Positions 32,801-43,036 of a stretch of 64,000 nucleotides of DNA are shown here, piece by piece. The stretch spans positions 682,001 to 746,000 of the forward strand of contig JANHCV010000006.1 of the NCBI GenBank assembly GCA_025594325.1, in the 5' to 3' direction. Every line of letters begins with the position of its first letter. Position 1 is the first letter of the stretch. Both the position numbers and the translations under genes were made by a program. This DNA is from Blastocladiella emersonii ATCC 22665. Its lineage: Eukaryota; Blastocladiomycota; Blastocladiomycetes; Blastocladiales; Blastocladiaceae. The notes under the pieces were generated by a model. It did not search any database. It had not been told where the DNA came from and saw nothing but the letters and a program-made list of their open reading frames with translations.

Positions 32801-34189
32801 GGTCGGGTGGTGTGAGCGAGCACGGTGTCGAGATGGGACTTGGGCGTTGGGGAGAAGGAAAAGGGGGGGGGGGTAGCCGAGGCTATCGTACCGCGAGGGT
32901 GTGGGGTAGCCGAGGCTCTCGTATCGCGAGGGTGTGGTGGACGGAGAACCCGAAGCAGCGCGAGTATGGAAGGTCGATCGGTTGAAGAGCGTTCGCCTAA
33001 GTGTGGAAGAGTAGGCGGTACTTATACGGGGTGTCCTTCGTCTCGTCGCGTCATGGTCAACATTTGGGCGGCCACGGCCATCACCACCCGTCGGAACCTT
33101 TCCACGCCTTGCCAAACAGGACTGAGTTAAAGGCCCAAGTCTAGCCAAGCTAGGCAAGGAACAATCGTGCGGAGGGGGGAACAAGCGTGTGCGCGCGGGG
33201 ACCTGCGATTCTCGATCTCCAACGTCAGCGCCAACTCACGCTTGCGCGCCTTGACTGTTCGATTCCGCGCGCCCCGTCGCACGGGCCTTGCGGAACTGCT
33301 TTGTCCGAGCCCGGCGTTATCGATTTTGTGTTCGGGCCGCGGGTCCCGGCCAGCACGTCATGCCTCCCAAGTGCTTGTTACCTGCCATCTTTGCTCTCCC
33401 ACTGTTCCCTCACCTCACCGCAAGCGCTATCGGCGCGCTATCGTCACTTCGAACAATCAGGCGGCGCTCCGCCGGATCCGTGTGCGGGGTCCACTACAGG
33501 CTTCTGGACATTGTGTTTGGCATGTCGGCGGGTGGCGAACGACCGCGATTGAGTGGACATCAACAAATCTAGCCGGCGGAGCGCATGGAATCTTCGGACA
33601 TGCCCGATCAAGGTCTTGGTAAGAGTGAGAGAGCATGAATTTAGCACAATCCGGCAGCCTTACGAGCTGCTGCGCCCCCGCATAGTTTGCCAGCAGCGAA
33701 CGACACCGACAAGGTCTATGCGCAATAACAGCCTTTGCTTACTATTGCAGGAACTCTCCTGGACCCACGCCACTGGGTTTGTGGGATAGGAAGCCGGTGG
33801 TCGGCGAGGCGAACGAGCGCGCGCGGCCGTCGCGCGTCTTAGGTCACGGGGACTCGGCTGAGCGCGTTGCGCCACAGCTCACGTGCTCTCGTGTCGCGTC
33901 GCGTCTCCCACTTCCGTGTCCCCCGCATTCGAGCCTACAGGCAAGCGATTCACCCAACGTCGCCCACATAGACTTGGACGCGCGCTGAATCAAAATAGCG
34001 CTTCTGAGGCAAATCGTGGGTTTTGTTTAGCGCCAGTTCTCGGACAAACTTAGGTTCAGGGCAAGGACACATGATGCCTCGCTTGAGCAAGCTTTTTGCG
34101 CTTGGCCTCCATCTAAGTATACAGCAGTCAATGTCTAATATCCTATGAGCAGATCGTGGATATTTGGCTGCGACTGCGGTTCTGCGTTG
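32801..34189. other. Intergenic accessory DNA
   Basis: Apart from the 33-bp tandem repeat at 32872-32937 and a G-run just before it, I see only non-coding-looking sequence with short ORFs on both strands. GC content falls towards 34000-34150, where AT-rich words are frequent. No RNA gene or domain was found. Confidence 0.4.
32872..32937. repeat. 33-bp tandem repeat, two units
   Basis: Units 32872-32904 and 32905-32937 differ at two positions only. A G-run immediately precedes the array. Because 33 is a multiple of three, the minus-strand frame stays open and would read two copies of an eleven-residue PSRYESLGYPT-like unit. It lies in the probable leader of the small membrane-protein gene. 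Confidence 0.75.
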
Positions 34190-34343
34190 GGGGTACGATG
34201 GATACGGCGTATGGGTAGACTGAGCTGCATGGTCTCGAGGCAACCGCGTCGCGTTCGACACTCGTCGGGCGTGTCGCAAGTGCCGTAAGTGGATTCTGGT
34301 TCGTCCCGGCGCCCGCCACTCACCTCTTTTTGCCGCTCGTCTG
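34190..34343. repeat. 154-bp dispersed direct repeat, copy 1
   Basis: This segment matches 37631-37784 over 154 bp without gaps and with about six mismatches counted by eye. It contains an ATG (34229), a short open frame starting MVSRQPRRVRHSSG and a strong 5' splice word (GTAAGT at 34285). The flanks are unrelated to those of copy 2. Confidence 0.85.
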
Positions 34344-34847
34344 TTTTTAGCCTTTCCTTTCCAGCTTCCAGCTTCCAGCTTCCAGCTCCGCGCACTCGCG
34401 GGCCAGCTGCCGACTCGCACCCGTCTACACCAGTTCTGGCCGCACCGCTACGAGTCGCCCAACTGCGCCGAACGCCTCAAGAATGGCATCGAGGTCGCTG
34501 ACATGCAGGTGAACGCGTTCGCGTGCCCCTCTTCGCGCGCGCTCGTCCCCACGGCGCTCGACGACGCCGCCGCACGCATGGGTAACGCCCTTGCGGCGGT
34601 CGCCAAAGCCGAGATCGGCGGCGGCCTCCGCGCCAGCGTCGCCGGCTCGCTCGCCAAGCGGCTCTTCAACCCGAACCACGTTGAGCGTGCTGCGGCCGCC
34701 ATCGTGGACGCGCCACTCGTCGCGTGGTTCAAGCAGATGTACGGCCACCTGCGAGAGCTCATCGACCCGCGCCTCGCGCTCTTCGCCGCGACGGCCCTTA
34801 GCGGACCTGCGCACGTTCCGTTGAAGTCACCCAGCGTTGAAGGTTGA
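34229..34847 (+). pseudogene. Gene relict A, truncated by the foldback element
   Basis: Sequence from about 34379 to 34847 reads as one frame with native-looking codon use: QFWPHRYESPNCAERLKNGI, then VERAAAAIVDAPLVAWFKQM and LRELIDPRLALFAATALSG. It can be joined in frame to a first exon at 34229-34284 across a 94-bp intron (GTAAGT...CCAG), giving about 174 residues. The last 16 codons run into the left arm of the inverted-repeat element at 34799, so the original 3' end is lost. I recognise no family. It may be a fragment of an older gene with an element inserted in it. Confidence 0.4.
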
Positions 34848-35539
34848 AGATGAAGCGCCACAGCCGGCATCCAGCGGAGCATCGGCGGACCTCGGCGGAC
34901 CTCACCCCAAAAATCAATACATCGTCTACACCTCACCCAACTTGCTGCACAGTGTCAGGGGAGGTCCCAGTGGGTCGCACGAAGAGTTTCGTGGTCAAAC
35001 GCGGGTGTCGCGAAATCCGCCAACTTCGACTACCCTCAACCTCGCCGATTGACGCGACAGAGCTCCCTCTCTACTTTCAAAACCCACCACAGACCTCATG
35101 AAAGTCTTATAAGCAGCTATTGTCGTCATCCTTACCTCAGGCTGCGATGAAAACTTGGTCAGAGATGTGACGACTCCTTGCCCTCCCTGCCGCTCTCATT
35201 CATGATGGAAGGCTCGATGGCCTCGGTCGATCGCATCAAGCCGGTAAGGAACGTCTTTGGCGAGCATAAGGGCGATCGTGCCGGCGTGGGGAAGCCAGAC
35301 GAACAGGACGAAGTTGACGGATTTCGCGACACCCGCGTTTGATCACGAAACATTTCGTGCGATCCACTAGGACCTCCCCTGACGCAGTGCAGCAAGTTGA
35401 GTGAGCTGTAGACGATGTATTGATTTTAGGGGGTGAGGTCCGCCGAGGTCCGCCGATGCTCCGCTGGCTGCCGGCTGTGGCGCTTCAACTTCAACCTTCA
35501 ACGCTGGGTGACTTCAACGGAACGTGCGCAGGTCCGCTA
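34799..35539. mobile_element. Foldback/MITE-like element with ~230-bp inverted repeats and TA target duplication
   Basis: The left arm (34799-35028) and right arm (35309-35539) are inverted copies, roughly nine-tenths identical by eye, around a 280-bp centre. The extremities read TAGCGGACCTGC and GCAGGTCCGCTA, so the repeats are bordered by TA on both sides, as expected for Tc1/mariner-class insertion. The centre has no transposase frame. The size, long arms and lack of coding capacity fit a non-autonomous MITE or foldback element. It cuts relict A and lies just downstream of the BTB gene's stop codon. Confidence 0.75.
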
Positions 35540-35594
35540 TTGCCTTGAGCACTGCGAGGACACAACAAAGACAAGATCAATGAATGACACACAA

Positions 35595-36437
35595 TCACTC
35601 CTCCTTCGCCTGGTCCTTGCTGTTACCCGCACCAGCAAGCTTCATGGCCGCGAGCTCCTCGTCAAGAAAATCGTACGCCTGATACTTGGCAGCCGAGGCG
35701 AGATCGAAACATTCGAGCATCCCAGCAAGCTTCATCAAGGAGCGCCAGTCGTCAAGATCGAGGTCGGCCGGATCAACAGAAAGCGATTTGAGCGCCGGCG
35801 CGATTGCCTTAGGAATCGGAGCGCCAGGAAGCCAATTGGTGTAGAGGTGAACTAGCGCGAGGACAAACACGTTGGTGGACCAGGCGGGCAGCTTGATAGT
35901 GTCGTCCGCGTTCTTGAGACGCGACCACTCGCCGCGGAACATTAGCGCAAAGAAAGGCGAAGCAGGAACGAGAATAGCGCGAGAGGAAAAGACAGGCGTG
36001 GTTGCATCTCCGGATAGAAACTGGACATCAGAAACTGCCGGGTCATTAAAAAGACTGCACATGTCGTTGATCGAGCGAACCACCACGTCACCTGCGGGTG
36101 AACTAGGATCGTGGAAGGAAATCACAACCAAGCGAAGGTATCGGGGCAAGTAGGTTTCGTCAAGGCGATCCCACACAACTGTAGTTGAAGCAGCAGATGC
36201 GGAACTGACCACGCTAAAGACCTTTTTGGATGAGGAATGCGCGTCGATGACCAAAGTGCAAGAGAAAGTGCGGGCTGGTTCGCTGCACTTTTCAAGAACG
36301 AGAATGACCTTGTACTGATCGCAGCTGTTCTCGATTCGAACAAAATTGAGGTAAAACTCGGTTGCTCCAAGGGATCCGCCCGCATCGGAACCCGGAGTTC
36401 GAAATCCTTTGGCAGATCCAAGGCTGTCTCGTCTCAT
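35595..36437 (-). CDS. BTB/POZ protein with MATH-like N-terminal domain
   Basis: The minus strand encodes 280 residues. Residues about 25-125 (FYLNFVRIENSCDQYKVILV, YLPRYLRLVVISFHD) look like a MATH/TRAF-type beta-sandwich. Residues about 125-245 form a BTB domain: SDVQFL, SSRAILVPASPFFALMFRGE and the later LMKLAGMLECFDLASAAKY. This is the SPOP/BPM layout used by CUL3 substrate adaptors. The start at 36437 is the first Met of the frame, but the MATH part seems short, so an upstream exon may exist around 36440-36600. Third-position GC is lower than in housekeeping genes, suggesting a fast-evolving accessory gene. Function inferred only. Confidence 0.6.
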   Translation of the reverse strand: MRRDSLGSAKGFRTPGSDAGGSLGATEFYLNFVRIENSCDQYKVILVLEKCSEPARTFSCTLVIDAHSSSKKVFSVVSSASAASTTVVWDRLDETYLPRYLRLVVISFHDPSSPAGDVVVRSINDMCSLFNDPAVSDVQFLSGDATTPVFSSRAILVPASPFFALMFRGEWSRLKNADDTIKLPAWSTNVFVLALVHLYTNWLPGAPIPKAIAPALKSLSVDPADLDLDDWRSLMKLAGMLECFDLASAAKYQAYDFLDEELAAMKLAGAGNSKDQAKEE

Positions 36438-36849
36438 CGCGAAGTGATGAACGGGCCTGCCTTCAACTTGCGAAGTATATGGCGCGAAGAACGCAACCTA
36501 TTTGATACGGGTTTAATTCCTGGACCATCGGTGCTCGAGCGACCATGCGTACAGGAAACTCCATCTGTCTTTAGGGTTTCATTGCTTGAAAGTGAGGTCG
36601 AGAGCAGGCATGGCGGGCGCCCAGAGGCCACAATTTAACTGCTTAAGTTCTGCTGGACACCGACCTGGACACGATCACGAGTGCGCACCCGCCAAACACG
36701 TCGGGCGAGCGCGACGTGCCGCTCATCTGATCGCGATTGCGCCCCTGATCGGAGGCCTGATGAGACCAGCCACAGCACCACATCCCACGTTTCATCCTCC
36801 GTTCTCCTCACTCTCCCTCGCTCTTCCGCACACACTGGCAGCGCATCAA

Positions 36850-37507
36850 CTCAGGCAGTCACCAAGTTGCCGAATTTAGTTAAGGAAGTCTCGGACGGCT
36901 CGTCGAGCTCGGGCAGCAGCTCGAGCCGCTTGTCGCCAGTCGTCAACGCCGTTCACGCGCCTGCCCCAGCCGTGTGGCCGTGCCAGGCTCATCGAGACGC
37001 TCGTAACGATACATTCCCAGTTGATCCTGGGCCTGTTAGACTTGGCGGTCAACAAGCTCAACTCACAATGGTACCGTCAGATCGTGAAGCGACCGAGCGG
37101 GATCTACTCTGAGTTTCTCGCAGGCGGGCGAAGCCGCCAAGGCCGCGGCGAACGCGGCCCCGCACGTCCTGCTCATGCTCCCTCACAAGGACCCGAAGTG
37201 TATGTGGCTGCTCGCCTACTTCCCGACAAGCTGCACCGCGTGATGCTCAAGATGGCCTTCATCGTCCTTGCGTACGCGACCTACTTCACGCCGACTATCG
37301 GCACGGTGCTAGCGCTTACATGATGTCGTGAACGAAATCGATGCTGAGATGCGAGCTTAAACGGCGGCGCCAGGGACGATCGCTTGACGCGCGCATGCGT
37401 ACGTGGACGAGCGGTGGCCGTACTACCTCAGGTCCGGGTTCCCCGTGGTCGTTCTCTCGGTCCTCGACATCAACAGCCTGCTTTCCAAACTGCTCGAATT
37501 AGCTTAG
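36850..37507 (+). pseudogene. Gene relict B, multiple frame breaks
   Basis: Three stretches in different frames read like one decayed protein: LILGLLDLAVNKLNSQWYRQ, then HVLLMLPHKDPKCMWLLAYF, then KLHRVMLKMAFIVLAYATYF. A final stretch ends VDERWPYYLRSGFPVVVLSV...LLELA at a TAG at 37505-37507. In-frame stops occur near 37360-37390. Codon use within the stretches is coding-like, whereas frame continuity is lost at least twice. No family recognised. It lies just upstream of the second copy of the 154-bp repeat. Confidence 0.35.
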
Positions 37508-37630
37508 GTTTGCCCAAGTTTCAGTTGCACTTTGAGAGCGAAACCGCGATACAAGTCAAGTCATCAACATTTGGCGGGGCATGATCCTTGAAGCGGAGTG
37601 ATTTTAACGGCCGCCCTTACCGTAGTGTTC

Positions 37631-37784
37631 GGGGTACGATGGATAAGGCGTATGGGTTGACTGAACTGTATGGTCTCGAGGCAGCCGCGTCGCGTTCGAC
37701 ACTCGTCGGGCGTGTCGCAAGTGCCGTAAGTGGATTCTGGTTCGTCCCGGCGCCCGCCACTCACCTCTTTTTGCCGTTCGTCTG
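37631..37784. repeat. 154-bp dispersed direct repeat, copy 2
   Basis: Partner of 34190-34343, same orientation, gap-free with about six mismatches. The internal ATG and the GTAAGT splice word are conserved, but the sequence after 37784 no longer resembles an exon, so this copy cannot make the product suggested for copy 1. Confidence 0.85.
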
Positions 37785-38660
37785 ATCACCGATGCCCGCT
37801 GGGATCTCTCGCAAAATATATTTTAAGCACCACAACTGTGAGCGACAGTGACGTGGTGGTTTTGGGCGCCTTTCTTTCCGTCGAAGGTTGCGGACTTGCC
37901 GAACGCGACACGTCGCTTCGCGGCACGTGCAGTGTGGCGCAACGCGGTCAGCTGATTCCTTGTGACTGCGACGCGTTTTTCGCCCGGCCCTGGCCACGGC
38001 CACGCCCACTCACACTCATACGCCCACTGATATAGCACCTGATGCAATATACTAGCTGCAGTAAATACTTGGAAGTTGTGTTGTTGCGAACAGGCTGCCG
38101 CGAGGGCGGGAGTGAACGACCCTCCCTCGCTCATGAGCACCCAAAGGCCGAGATTGCACGAAACCTCTCCAATTCTTGAGAGTCTCAAGATGAATATCCG
38201 GGCAAGGCGCTCTGGAGGCGACACGTGGTGAGTCAAGCTCACTCACCCTTGCGCAGCACGTGTCTCCCGCCCTCGAAGCGTCGATGTTCCCGCGGAGAGC
38301 GCGTTTTGGCCTACCTGATAACATGGCGCTACGAACCTGCGTTGATTGCGTCAGAACAAGAACGAGCGCGCGTGACCTTGGAAAATCGCGAGGAAAGAAA
38401 CAAGCGAGTTGGCGGCGGGAGACTTTCAAGGGCCTTGGCCCATTTTCTCCTCGAGGTTCTTGCTGATCGAGGACGCGTGCCCAGACACAACGCCAAGCGA
38501 TTGTTCCTCGACGAGACACGCGTGTGAAAGCGCTTGGTACACCGACGACCCTATAGTTTCCGGCAAGCACTCCGTCTTCCCTCTCTTCTCGGCCATCAAC
38601 AACCCGCGGCCTGCACATTGCGCAACCTCCCCTAGACCATTAGACCTCCGCCACACAAAC
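37785..38660. other. Intergenic region before small membrane-protein gene
   Basis: No gene is supported here. ORFs on both strands lack domains. The last 60 bp before 38661 are C-rich leader-like sequence. CACGTG and GAGTCAAGCTCACTC words near 38220-38245 are palindromic and may be regulatory. Confidence 0.4.
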
Positions 38661-39212
38661 ATGCTCTACGCTACTTTCTCTGCCTCGATCCCCGCGGCGG
38701 CCAAGACGGACGCGGACGCGTCGTGGGCGCTCCCGCCGATCCACCGTCCCCCGACCACCTGCATCGCCGACTTCGACCCGACGGCCTTCCGCCCGGTGCC
38801 CGCGAACCCCTCGTTCATGGCGTCCTCCTCGACGGGCGCCGTTCAGCCCACGCTGCCGCAGTATCACGCAACGGGCGCGTTCAAGGTCCCGCAGTCGCCA
38901 TCCTCGTCGGCGGCCATGGCCTTCCGCTCGCTGCCGCCAACTTTCTCGACATCCACGGCTCCGACCATGGCCAAGCTACCCGCGGCGGTGCCGATCGCCT
39001 CGGTCACCATCCCGACCAAGACGCCCAAGAAGATGAGTCTGCGCAACCGGCAGCGGATCCAGGACCACAACCGCCGGCGCCGCGTCAAGGGCAAGCTGGC
39101 CGTCAAGTCGATGGCCAAGGAGCGCGACATGTACAAGAAGGGCGCCGAGTACGCGCTCGCCGGGCTCGCGTTCGTCGGCACCTTCTGCCTCGGCCGTCTC
39201 CTCCCCCTGTAA
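38661..39212 (+). CDS. Predicted tail-anchored protein, orphan
   Basis: A single-exon, 183-residue product. The first 110 residues are Pro/Ser/Ala-rich (PIHRPPTTCIADFDPTAF). A strongly basic segment follows (KTPKKMSLRNRQRIQDHNRR, then RRVKGKLAVKSMAKERD). A terminal hydrophobic helix (YALAGLAFVGTFCLGRLLPL) ends the protein. It should be anchored by its C-terminus with the basic segment next to the membrane, perhaps binding RNA or acidic lipids. No family is recognised. The gene at 32411-32800 has the same plan without obvious sequence identity. Confidence 0.6.
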   Translation: MLYATFSASIPAAAKTDADASWALPPIHRPPTTCIADFDPTAFRPVPANPSFMASSSTGAVQPTLPQYHATGAFKVPQSPSSSAAMAFRSLPPTFSTSTAPTMAKLPAAVPIASVTIPTKTPKKMSLRNRQRIQDHNRRRRVKGKLAVKSMAKERDMYKKGAEYALAGLAFVGTFCLGRLLPL

Positions 39213-39426
39213 CGATTGTTGTGATTCTGCATCCCTTCATCCACCTACTCATACTCTCCAATTCATAGACTCTCTTGCACATCCACCGTGTCACTCGTCT
39301 CCAATAGTGGTTCCAGTTCATTTGGCTCACACGGCCCGCACTTGAGACGGGAGTGATCCTCTCTCAACAGGCCGGCGAGCGGTGTCACTCAAGATATCGT
39401 TGTATTGCACGCAAAATCGACCACCG

Positions 39427-41534
39427 TCAGACCAGCATGAGCTTGAACACGCGCACCGCGCCGGACGCGAGCCCCTGCGCGACGACGTTGCGGCCCCACG
39501 CGACGCACGTCACGCGGTCGTCGCCGCCGCCGTTGGCCAGTGACCCGTCCCGCGAGAAGGACCCGCCGCCGCCAGTCCTGCTGCTCGCAGCCGCGGCACC
39601 GACGCTCTCGGACCCAATGAGCACGAGGTCCGACGCGCTGCCGGTCCTACTTCCCGTGCCCGTGTTACCGGACCGGATACTCGCGCCCGAGTCCCCGCCA
39701 CCCCCGCCGCGGCCGGCGGCCGAGTGCCCGTTGCGCAGGTTCTGGACGAGCCGGCCGGCCGGGACGAGGTAGATGAGGTCCGCGACGAGGAGGTGCGACG
39801 GCTGGAGCTGGCCCGGCGCAGCGGCGGCGGACCCGTTGCCCGTGGTGTCGCTGCTGTGGGTGCTCGCCAGCGTCGCCACGGATCCCGACGAGACGGGGAC
39901 CGCGACAGCCGACGAGCTCGAGGACGAGGTGCCGTCAGATGGCGGAGCGACGAGGCAGCACGCGCGCGGGGTGCTGAGCGTGGTCGGGAAGCCGGGCAGC
40001 GAGTAGGAGAGGAGCGGGTCGACGACGCCCGAGCGGCAGCTGAGGGTCGCGACCTGGCCGCGCGACGAGATGAGCGCGACGGCGTGGTCGGGCAGGCCGA
40101 AGCAGCCGAGCGGCGCGAAGGGTGCGGTCAGCGCGTGGATCAGCTTGAGAGTTGGTGCCTCTACAAGCAGCACCTGGGCTCAGCGGCGGATCCTCGGGCG
40201 CGATGATGATGAAGCCGTACCGAAGACGTAGATCCGGGACGCGCTACACACGACCGCGTACCGCGCGGGCGCCGCGGTCAAGATGACGTGCAGGATCCGC
40301 TCGGATGCCGGGTGATCGGACGGCAGCGCGGCGTGCCCGCTGACCTCGGTAGTGCGCACGTTGACGACGCACACGCCCTGGACGCTCGCGGCGACAGCCC
40401 ACGGGTGCGCGGGGAGCGGCGGGACGACCATGGCGGCGGCGGCGACCTGGTTGAGCGGCAGTGCGACCTCCTGAGCGGCCTTGGTCTCGCAGTGGACGAC
40501 GCGCAGGGCGTTGGCGAACACGACGACGAGCTTCTTGCTGTCCCACCACAGCAGCTCGGCGACGGGCGCGGACCCGACGACGCGCACGGCGGACGTGGTC
40601 GGGAGCTTGCTGGTGGGCCAGAACTTGGCGACGAGGTCACCTTCCCCCGCCGCAGCGATCCACTCGCCGTCGCGGCTGACGGCGATGCGCGCGCGCGGGG
40701 TGTCGTCGTCGACGGCGACGGTGCACTCCTCGAGGACGAGGTACGGCTCGTCGTCCGGGTGCACGGCGGGCGCCGCGGGCATAGCGGCGGCGGGGGCGGC
40801 GACGGCGCGCTGGCTGCGCCAGTACTCGACCGACTCGCGCAGCTTGCTGTTCTCGAGCTCGAGCGACTTGCGCTGGATGCGCTCGACGTTGAAGTTGAGG
40901 AGGCGCGGGAGCGGCATGGCGGCGAAGGCGCGCTCGAGGAAGTTGCGCAGCGAGGTCGCGAACAGGTCGAACCACATTTTGGTGAAGTACACGTCAAACG
41001 GCGGGGTGGCGGCGGGCTTCTTGACGTAGGTGATGGCGGACCACGTCATCCAGTCCGAGGCGCTGGCGGCGAGGTCGATGGTCGACAGGAACTCGACGAC
41101 GCGCGCGGGCTTGCCCTGCTGCATCGCGCACACGATGAAGTACCGGAACAGCGCCGTCTCCATCTTGCGCGCCTGCGCCGTGTCGGCGGCCGACCCCGAC
41201 AGCGCGGCAAAGACGTGCCGGTCGAGGTAGCCCCACGTGTCCTGCAGGGCGACGTAGTCGAGCGTGCGCGCGTGCGCCAGCAGCACCTGCGTCAGCCGCT
41301 CCGCGTCGAGGTGCGCGAGCCGGTCGCCCTTGATGTCGGCCTCGAGCGCCTTGAGCGTGCCGTGGAACCCGCGGAACAGCAGCTAGAGGCAACAGCGCTC
41401 GAAGGCGTTGGTCTCGATCGCTGGCGGTCGGGTGGCGGGCACGACGCGACCCGAGCGCGGGCGCGGCAGCGGCGGTGGACTCGATGCCGTACATACTCGC
41501 GTATCAGGTCGTCCAGGTACTCGAGGCTATCCAT
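39427..41534 (-). CDS. WDR91: WDR91 homologue (LisH-WD40 endosomal PI3P regulator)
   Basis: WDR91 binds Beclin-1/PI3-kinase and Rab7 and lowers endosomal PI3P during early-to-late conversion. Exons 41534-41493, 41382-40221 and 40178-39427, with introns of 110 and 42 bp, give 651 residues. The LisH-like start reads LDDLIREY then LLFRGFHGTLKALEADIK. The central helical part has DTWGYLDRHVFAAL, ALFRYFIVC and AMPLPRLLNFN, then a coiled coil (LELENSKLRESVEYWRSQ). A C-terminal propeller of WD40-like repeats follows with Ser/Gly-rich loops. The 42-bp intron is among the shortest here; another acceptor choice would put a stop in frame. It diverges from the uL1m gene (250 bp apart), with ACGCGT at 41604. 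Confidence 0.85.
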
Positions 41535-41784
41535 TTGCAAGCAGGTTGTGGTTGGGAGGGAGGTGAGAGCGCGGGCCGGGTGTGGCGCTTGACCGCAACG
41601 GCGACGCGTCGCGCGAAAAACTCGCGATCCGCGGCGCGGCGTGACGCAGCGTGACTGTGATCAGCCCACGCCGAAAAACCGCGGCAAACGCTGCCCTCGT
41701 GTCCCCTCGATCTTACCGGCGCTGTATAGCCCCGCACGAAGCTTTAATCGCCGACGTAACTCGGCGCATCGCGACCCGCCCACC

Positions 41785-42747
41785 ATGCTGCGTGCTCTTG
41801 TCGGCGCGCGCTCCGCCTTTGCCGCGGCGACCCCGCTGCCCTCGGGCTTCCTGGCCGCCGCCGCCGCCGGCCCGGCGCCCGTGCTCGCCACCCACCCGTT
41901 CCGGACAACCGCCACGACCGGCTGCCGCCGCAAGAAGAAGGCTGCCGTCGAGGTCGTCGATAACCGCCTTGCCATCAAGGAGGCCGTGACCATCCTCAAC
42001 GTATGCGGGGCCGATCCGATCGCCATCGCTTCACTGGGATACGGGATGAGTAACCCGGCACCGCGTGATTCTCTAGAACCGCGAGGGCGCCAACCCGCAC
42101 CACGCCATCCACGCCATGATCAAGGTGCGCCCCGAGAAGGGCATGCCGCCAATCCGCGGCACCGTCATTCTCCCCGAGAAGGTGCCCAAGAACATTCGCA
42201 TCCTGTGCTTTGCCGACGTACGTTCTTGACGTTCGGGGGATGCCGGACTCGTGAGCTGACTTTGCCCTCACTCCAGGGTGCCGCCGCCGCTGCCGCCAAG
42301 GCCGCGGGCGCCGACATTGTGGGCACGACGGACCTGCTGGACGGCATCACACGCGGCGAGTACAAGTACGACATGGTGATCTCCACGCCCGAGTCGTTCC
42401 CCGTGGCGACGCGCGTGGCCAAGATCCTGGGTCCCAAGGGCCTCATGCCCAACGCCAAGAAGGGCACCGTGACCTCGGACCTGGCCACCACCATCGACGT
42501 GCTCAAGAACTCGATCCGGTACTCGTCGGGCCGCCACGGCAACGTCAACGTGACGGTCGGCCGCGTCGGGTTCACGCCCGAGCAGGTCGAGAAGAACCTG
42601 CGCTTCGTCCTCAACGAGGTCGTCGGGTACGTTGGCCAGATCCCCGGCAAGAAGAAGATCAAGAAGAACAAGTTCGTCCACAAGGTCTGGGTCAACTCGA
42701 CCTTCTCGCCCGCGTTGCCGCTGCGGATGACCCAGTTCCAGTTCTGA
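41785..42747 (+). CDS. MRPL1: Mitochondrial ribosomal protein uL1m
   Basis: Exons 41785-42000, 42077-42217 and 42277-42747 give 275 residues. The first 45 are Arg/Ala/Ser-rich with few acids, a mitochondrial presequence, ending near FRTTATTGCRRKKK. The L1 fold follows: ANPHHAIHAMIKVRPEKG, then VISTPESFPVATRVAKILGP, the highly conserved KGLMPNAKKGTVT and VNVTVGRVGF. L1 forms the mobile stalk of the large subunit that helps release deacylated tRNA. The introns (76 and 59 bp) disrupt the frame if retained. The extended basic C-terminus (GKKKIKKNKFVHKVW) is typical of mitochondrial forms. Confidence 0.93.
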   Translation: MLRALVGARSAFAAATPLPSGFLAAAAAGPAPVLATHPFRTTATTGCRRKKKAAVEVVDNRLAIKEAVTILNVCGADPIAIASLGYGMSNPAPRDSLEPRGRQPAPRHPRHDQGAPREGHAANPRHRHSPREGAQEHSHPVLCRRTFLTFGGCRTRELTLPSLQGAAAAAAKAAGADIVGTTDLLDGITRGEYKYDMVISTPESFPVATRVAKILGPKGLMPNAKKGTVTSDLATTIDVLKNSIRYSSGRHGNVNVTVGRVGFTPEQVEKNLRFVLNEVVGYVGQIPGKKKIKKNKFVHKVWVNSTFSPALPLRMTQFQF

Positions 42748-43036
42748 GATCCTGCTCGCTCGCTCTGTTCAGCTCCCCCCTACTTGTTAATGCGATTCAA
42801 CTTCTAGCTTGCCTGCTCGCTTGACTCACCACCTCGCCGCCGCCGCGTGAGGCGGCGCTTGAGGGCGATCCGATGATCCTCGCGACTTCGGAGCAGGGGG
42901 TCGGCCACCCGTTGACACTCGACTCCCTCCTTGGTCGGCGGGTCGGATCATCGTATAAAGCCGGCCGCCGCCCCCTCCGTCCTCGTTCCCCTCGCTCGAC
43001 ACGACGCTGGCGTCCTCGATCCTCACCCACGACACG

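Noticed and set aside
32801-33184. N-terminal extension of the small tail-anchored protein
   Set aside because: Low-complexity, repeat-containing leader; the ATG at 32800 has the better context. Kept only as a finding to check.
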